Source of the DNA: GWF2-33-9 sp964405755
Lineage (GTDB): Bacteria; Bacteroidota; Ignavibacteria; Kapaibacteriales; UBA2268
Direction: 5' to 3'
DNA length: 19,783 bases
NCBI GenBank assembly: GCA_964405755.1
Contig: CAYOPF010000044.1
Span: forward strand, 1-19,783
Shown here: one piece after another, positions 15,753 through 19,783 of the stretch
How the letters are laid out: each line of letters starts with the position of its first letter
Numbering within the stretch: position 1 is the first letter of the stretch
Position numbers and translations under genes: made by a program
Notes under the pieces: generated by a model
Databases searched by the model: none
Seen by the model: only the letters and a program-made list of their open reading frames with translations
What the model was told of the DNA's origin: nothing

Positions 15753-16775
15753 TTATAACCTCTGGTACTCGAACTTTGGATAACCTTTTTCGCCTGTTTG
15801 ATTATAGAATCCGATAAAATGCATCTTAATGTAACCAACCTGTGTACGAAGTATATAATTAATGTTCGGGTTAATAATATATGCTCCTTTACCCAAATCG
15901 AACCATTTCCAGGTGTGGCCAATTGCATTTATGTTGGACGAAAATACATAACTCTGTACGTCCTGGAAAGTGATTTGATCAAATGTTTTTGATGTATCGA
16001 CTGCAACAGCAACAGTTTTAGGATTTAGTACCGGACCAGTAACGCTATACCAAGTTGGAACTCCTTCGTTTGTGTAAAGCAGTTCGGCATATTTTGTAAA
16101 GCAAATATCCCAGTCGATAGAGTTTGGTTCGATATTTACAATTTTTGCTGGTGAGTTGAAAGTGATTTGAACAAAATTTTTCAATGGATTACGAGGAATT
16201 TCAATTTCCTGAACATCGGTCCCATCTAAATTTGCAATTTTAACAAAGTACGAATTATTCTCAAAACCTAGGATTTGGAATTTTTTGTATCCCTGCGGTT
16301 TTGCTCTTTCATTCACACCACGATTTATAATATAAACTTCGCTTTTGGATATTATTTCACCGTCTTTGATCAATTCCCACCATTTGCCAATAGCGGTAGT
16401 ATCTAATCTACCAGCAGGATTGTCGTACATCCATTGGGATACGTCTAAGTTGTTTGTATCATTTATACCGACTTTATCAAAATTAAGCTTAGTTGTGTTA
16501 TGTGCGGTCATAAATTTGGCGCTATTCAATCGCACTACAAAAGTATCGGGAATGCAACTAAATTCGATATCCCAATCTGTGATTTTATTTACAGATACAA
16601 CACTATCGAATTTAAAGCTAAAAAACACCTGGTTCCCATATAAATTACCCATTTCGGCAGTAGCAGATTCCACATCGCCACTTTGATGTGGAGTAATGGG
16701 CGACTCCTCGGGCATGCAAGCATTAAATATCATTGTCAAAAGACCCAGGATTAAGTATAGTCTATATTTTTTCAT
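15753..16775 (-). CDS. HmuY-family haem-binding lipoprotein with two tandem domains
   Basis: This 340-residue protein has a lipoprotein signal (Cys20 in IFNAC). The C-terminal half is a clear HmuY domain: SIDWDICF (219-226), then NAIGHTWKWFDLGKGAY, NINYILRT and YIKMHFIGFYNQTGEKGYPKFEYQRL. The N-terminal half repeats the plan: ITDWDIEF (65-72), then TAIGKWWELIKDGE, VYIINRG and YKKFQILGFENN. HmuY is a surface haemophore that takes haem from host proteins or the medium and hands it to the TonB receptor HmuR. Which residues bind haem here is not clear; His in IGHTW is one candidate. The gene starts 1 bp after the receptor stop with AGGA just upstream, so the two are translationally coupled. HmuY-like proteins usually have one domain of about 200 residues. 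Confidence 0.82.
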   Translation of the reverse strand: MKKYRLYLILGLLTMIFNACMPEESPITPHQSGDVESATAEMGNLYGNQVFFSFKFDSVVSVNKITDWDIEFSCIPDTFVVRLNSAKFMTAHNTTKLNFDKVGINDTNNLDVSQWMYDNPAGRLDTTAIGKWWELIKDGEIISKSEVYIINRGVNERAKPQGYKKFQILGFENNSYFVKIANLDGTDVQEIEIPRNPLKNFVQITFNSPAKIVNIEPNSIDWDICFTKYAELLYTNEGVPTWYSVTGPVLNPKTVAVAVDTSKTFDQITFQDVQSYVFSSNINAIGHTWKWFDLGKGAYIINPNINYILRTQVGYIKMHFIGFYNQTGEKGYPKFEYQRL

Positions 16776-16776
16776 A

Positions 16777-19020
16777 TTAATATCCTATCAATCTGTTTAA
16801 ATTAAACTTTGTGGAAATGAACCAGGTTCGTCCCCATCCAATTGGTAAAACAGTTGCACCTGAAATATGAGCTCCTTGAACCACATTGCGGCTTTGTTCG
16901 ATCTTCTTGATATCGAACAAATTTTTTACACCAAACTGAATTATCAAATCATTTCCATAAAAACTAAAAGTTGATGTTAAATCCAGCATATCGTAACTTT
17001 GTGTTTCATAGAGAACTATGGACTCTTTGTTTGTATCATCTATAATTACACCATAACGGGGCATTTTACCAGTATGCTTAAAGTATGCCGAAACCTGAAC
17101 AAATTCGGCGAATGGCAAACGGTATGTTACATTTGCTTGCAATTCTGGAGAATAAGTAAATTCTGGTGTATCGCTCGATTCAGTTAGATTATTGTACCTT
17201 CCAATGTAGGAAAATCCAACATTAACAGAAAGGTCGGGTGAATAATAGTTAGAGGATAACTCCCCGCCAATTGATTTGTTCTTTCCAATATTTATATAAG
17301 AATAAAGACTACTTTCATTATTAACAAGTGCAAAATCCACTAGATTTGAAATATCATTATAGAAAAATCTTGTAGTTAAATTCATTAATGATTGATCGAA
17401 AATAATTTTATAATCAATCGAGGCATTCCACGAATCACTTGTTTCAGCTTTTAGGTTTTTATTACCCCAAATATTATGATTAACATCAACGAAGAAATAA
17501 TATAATTCTCTTAATGATGGTGCTCGGTATCCTTTTGCATAGGCCGCACGAAAGGCTAAATCGTTCAGTATATCAAATTTAAGATTGACTGATGGAACAA
17601 CAGGAGCTTCATAATCAGTGTTGTAGATAAAGCGAATTCCTGGTTGAATTTGCAACTCTTCGAATGGACGGTAGTTTAGGCTTAAAAATGCTGCGTAATC
17701 TCCCACATCTTGAAATTCATTCTCAATCCTTCTACCCTCTGCCGTCTCGTAATTAATTTCAGTTCCTACTTGTAGGGATATTAAGTTGTAAGGGTTGTCC
17801 CAACTATAATTTTTTCGAATTATCCAATTGTCGAACAAATTCGTGTCCTGGTCTTCGGAGTTTGTGGTCATAATCCTGTTCAAGTTTGTCAAGTCCATAT
17901 AATAAGTATTCTTTCTTCTTTGATAGTACGAATAATCAGTCATAAAATCAAGATATTGATAGTTTCCTATTTTGCCATTAAGAAAGATTGAATTGGATAG
18001 TCTGTTGGTTCTGTATTCATCGTCCAAAGCATTCTCGTAATAAAATGGTAATCTTGGTCCTCGGTTTAAAATATATTCATTAAAGTATCGGGTTTGATAA
18101 CGAATTTTGAAATTTCCAATTTCTGTACCATATTTTAAATCTGCTTGGTATTGAATTTTTGGTTTCCATTCTTTATGACGTGAAGTATCGATAACAGAAA
18201 AACCACCGAAAAAGTTACGAGCACCCGACACAATAAAATTGTGTTTATCCAAAACATTGAATCTTGCTCCCAAATCGAAATTAGCCATATAAATACTTTC
18301 GTAATAACCACCTCCTTCTATTTCTAACCGACGGCATTTGTCTGGATCTTCTGTAATAAGATTAATTACGCCTCCCAAAGCATCAGTTCCGTATATTGTG
18401 GACATTGGACCTTCGATGATTTCCACTTTTTTAATATTTTTCATATTAATCTGTGATAAATCGATATTGCCTTGCAATCGTCCAACAATCGGCACGCCAT
18501 CTACCATAATTTTCACATTATTGCCCGATATTCCATTAATAGAAATGGCGGAACCAAGTATATTGTCTTGTGAAATACGCATATTCAATTGGGTCATCAG
18601 CAGTTCACGAAGGTTAGTAGCTGCTTGGGTTACAATTCGCTCTTCGTTTATTATCTGAACAGGAAAAACAGAATTCTGGATAGATTGAGGAGAAAGCTGA
18701 CCAGTAGTAACAATCTCTTGAAGCATTATCGAAGTTGGGTTCATTTTGTAGGTAAAGCTTCTGTTGCCAACAATCGTATCCACAATTTGATCGTATCCCA
18801 CAAATCGAACAAACAAAGCAATTTTCCCTTCGAATGGAATGATAACACGTCCTTGTTTATTAGTTTTATTTACTATAACTTTCTTTGTTTCCAAAGAAGT
18901 AAAATGAACCGTTGCCAGGTTCAATGGCTTGTCATTGGAATTATCTAATATTGTTATGGTTTGCTCGGCAAAAAGTATTACCGGCAAACCAAACATAAAG
19001 AAAAATATTTTTTTTATCAT
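16777..19020 (-). CDS. TonB-dependent outer-membrane receptor, HmuR-like (haem uptake)
   Basis: The 747-residue receptor has a signal peptide (1-18), a carboxypeptidase-regulatory-like domain (about 20-95; LNLATVHF, FVRFVGYD) and a plug (about 105-225) with VKIMVDGVPI, VEIIEGPMSTIYGTDALGGVINLIT. The rest is a 22-strand-type barrel ending in GWGRTWFISTKFNL. In the barrel, YRAPSLREL (498-506) and NKNL (520-523) flank His515, matching the FRAP...His...NPNL signature of haem receptors. It would import haem across the outer membrane using TonB energy. The HmuY-like genes on both sides in the same operon support that substrate. It lies 12 bp after the preceding gene, without a visible Shine-Dalgarno site. 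Confidence 0.93.
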   Translation of the reverse strand: MIKKIFFFMFGLPVILFAEQTITILDNSNDKPLNLATVHFTSLETKKVIVNKTNKQGRVIIPFEGKIALFVRFVGYDQIVDTIVGNRSFTYKMNPTSIMLQEIVTTGQLSPQSIQNSVFPVQIINEERIVTQAATNLRELLMTQLNMRISQDNILGSAISINGISGNNVKIMVDGVPIVGRLQGNIDLSQINMKNIKKVEIIEGPMSTIYGTDALGGVINLITEDPDKCRRLEIEGGGYYESIYMANFDLGARFNVLDKHNFIVSGARNFFGGFSVIDTSRHKEWKPKIQYQADLKYGTEIGNFKIRYQTRYFNEYILNRGPRLPFYYENALDDEYRTNRLSNSIFLNGKIGNYQYLDFMTDYSYYQRRKNTYYMDLTNLNRIMTTNSEDQDTNLFDNWIIRKNYSWDNPYNLISLQVGTEINYETAEGRRIENEFQDVGDYAAFLSLNYRPFEELQIQPGIRFIYNTDYEAPVVPSVNLKFDILNDLAFRAAYAKGYRAPSLRELYYFFVDVNHNIWGNKNLKAETSDSWNASIDYKIIFDQSLMNLTTRFFYNDISNLVDFALVNNESSLYSYINIGKNKSIGGELSSNYYSPDLSVNVGFSYIGRYNNLTESSDTPEFTYSPELQANVTYRLPFAEFVQVSAYFKHTGKMPRYGVIIDDTNKESIVLYETQSYDMLDLTSTFSFYGNDLIIQFGVKNLFDIKKIEQSRNVVQGAHISGATVLPIGWGRTWFISTKFNLNRLIGY

Positions 19021-19032
19021 ATTTTGGATAAT

Positions 19033-19783
19033 TTATTGAACAATCAATTTTAGCACTTGTGGAGTGCCATTGATAGTAACTTTTACAAAGTACATTCCTT
19101 TTGGTAAAATTGGATTTAAACTCAAGTAGTTTGTCGAATTAAAATCGGTTGTAGTTGAATAAAACTTGTTACCCAATACATCAATAATATCAATGTTTCC
19201 TGTAATACTTTTATCTGCACTATATACAAGATTTATTGGCTGACCACTGTTCAGAACGTTTGGAGCTAATGCAAGAGTAACATTGCTTGTCTCGTCAACT
19301 GATACCACAACAACGTTTTCTTTTGTTTTTTCGAAAGTTATTTCGCCAGTACTACTGCCTGTAAAAGCCTTGAAAACAAGCCTATAGACTTCTTCATCAG
19401 TTGTAAACACGAAATACACACGGTCGTTTGGTATTACCCATTGCATATTAGCATCCAATCTTTTCCATTCGTGGCCGATTGCGGTAATTTTTGGTGAATA
19501 AGCCGATAATTCAGTAGGAGCCTTTTCTTTAGCAGGCTCATCAGTATCGACTCTAACTGAACGAAATCCTGCATTATGACGAACACCATTTACAGGATAG
19601 GGTTGCTTGTTACCATTATTATCAATAACTTGAGCTACGTATTTACCAAAAGCTAATGACCAGTTATCAGGTTCAAAGCTAAACTTTGTATCTGGGTTGG
19701 AAAGCGAAAAATAACCAAAAGTTTTTGGTGAAACACTACTCTTCTTGAATTCAACTGATTTATCTACTTTTCCATCTAAGCTT
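19033..19783 (-). CDS. HmuY-like secreted protein with type IX sorting tail (N terminus outside window)
   Basis: The reading frame is open without a stop from the TAA at 19033-19035 to the window end, giving 249 visible residues. A start at 19458 would cut a continuous domain and is not the true start. The visible part has HmuY features: WSLAFGKY, RHNAGFRSVRVDTD and ITAIGHEWKRLD, then NDRVYFVFTTDEEVYRLVFKAFTGSSTG. The second block parallels NAIGHTWKWFD and NINYILRT of the lipoprotein two genes downstream. The last 75 or so residues are a type A Por sorting domain: APNVLNSGQPINLVYS, IDIIDVLGNKFY, LPKGMYFVKVTINGTPQVLKLIV. It should therefore be exported by the type IX system to the surface or medium. 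The probable role is haem capture for the adjacent receptor. Confidence 0.8.
   Translation of the reverse strand, partial: SLDGKVDKSVEFKKSSVSPKTFGYFSLSNPDTKFSFEPDNWSLAFGKYVAQVIDNNGNKQPYPVNGVRHNAGFRSVRVDTDEPAKEKAPTELSAYSPKITAIGHEWKRLDANMQWVIPNDRVYFVFTTDEEVYRLVFKAFTGSSTGEITFEKTKENVVVVSVDETSNVTLALAPNVLNSGQPINLVYSADKSITGNIDIIDVLGNKFYSTTTDFNSTNYLSLNPILPKGMYFVKVTINGTPQVLKLIVQ

Noticed and set aside
15513..15758. Plus-strand open frame of 81 codons with TTG start
   Set aside because: It is antisense to the better-placed minus-strand frame 15539-15745, has a TTG start and crosses into the end of the HmuY gene.

Overview
The window is AT-rich DNA from a Gram-negative bacterium of the Bacteroidota/Chlorobiota/Ignavibacteriota/Kapabacteria kind. 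The evidence is two secreted proteins with type IX secretion (Por-type) C-terminal tails, HmuY-type haem proteins beside a TonB-dependent receptor with a carboxypeptidase-like N-terminal domain, a TPR-containing sensor kinase, a Bacteroidota-style LptE lipoprotein and TTG-N19-TAnnTTTG promoters. Several genes also have clear Shine-Dalgarno sites (GGAGG, GGAG, AGAGG), which is less usual in core Bacteroidota and fits an early-branching relative. The exact genus cannot be told from the sequence.

Left part (1-4928): the 3' portion of a TPR/histidine kinase gene broken by an apparent -1 frameshift near 301. It converges with a maf nucleotide pyrophosphatase gene on the minus strand. Divergent from maf runs a tight plus-strand group: purN, an unrecognised lipoprotein, a CheR-type methyltransferase reduced to its catalytic domain, and a metallo-beta-lactamase-fold hydrolase.

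Middle (4979-15058): a secreted subtilisin-like protease with a probable T9SS tail; an LptE-like lipoprotein followed by a processive GT2 glycosyltransferase and a bidirectional terminator; on the minus strand an initiator tRNA-Met (CAU) with its own well-formed promoter and a secreted barrel-like protein; then a plus-strand envelope-stress group (PspC, a frame-broken LiaF-like segment, a second LiaF-like membrane protein), a 1087-residue secreted Asp-box beta-propeller protein and a 58-residue winged-helix-like protein.

Convergent gap (15059-15538): no gene, but dense secondary structure: a perfect 15-bp hairpin, an 11-bp hairpin, a 24-bp near-perfect direct repeat and two cloverleaf-like elements. 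The small inner hairpins share the plan ATCnC-N3-GnGAT with compensating changes.

Right part (15539-19783, minus strand): an apparent haem-acquisition operon, read from the window end leftwards: a T9SS-exported HmuY-like protein (5' end outside the window), a HmuR-like TonB-dependent receptor, a lipoprotein that appears to hold two tandem HmuY domains, and possibly a small membrane protein. The likely logic is that surface haemophores capture haem and pass it to the receptor.
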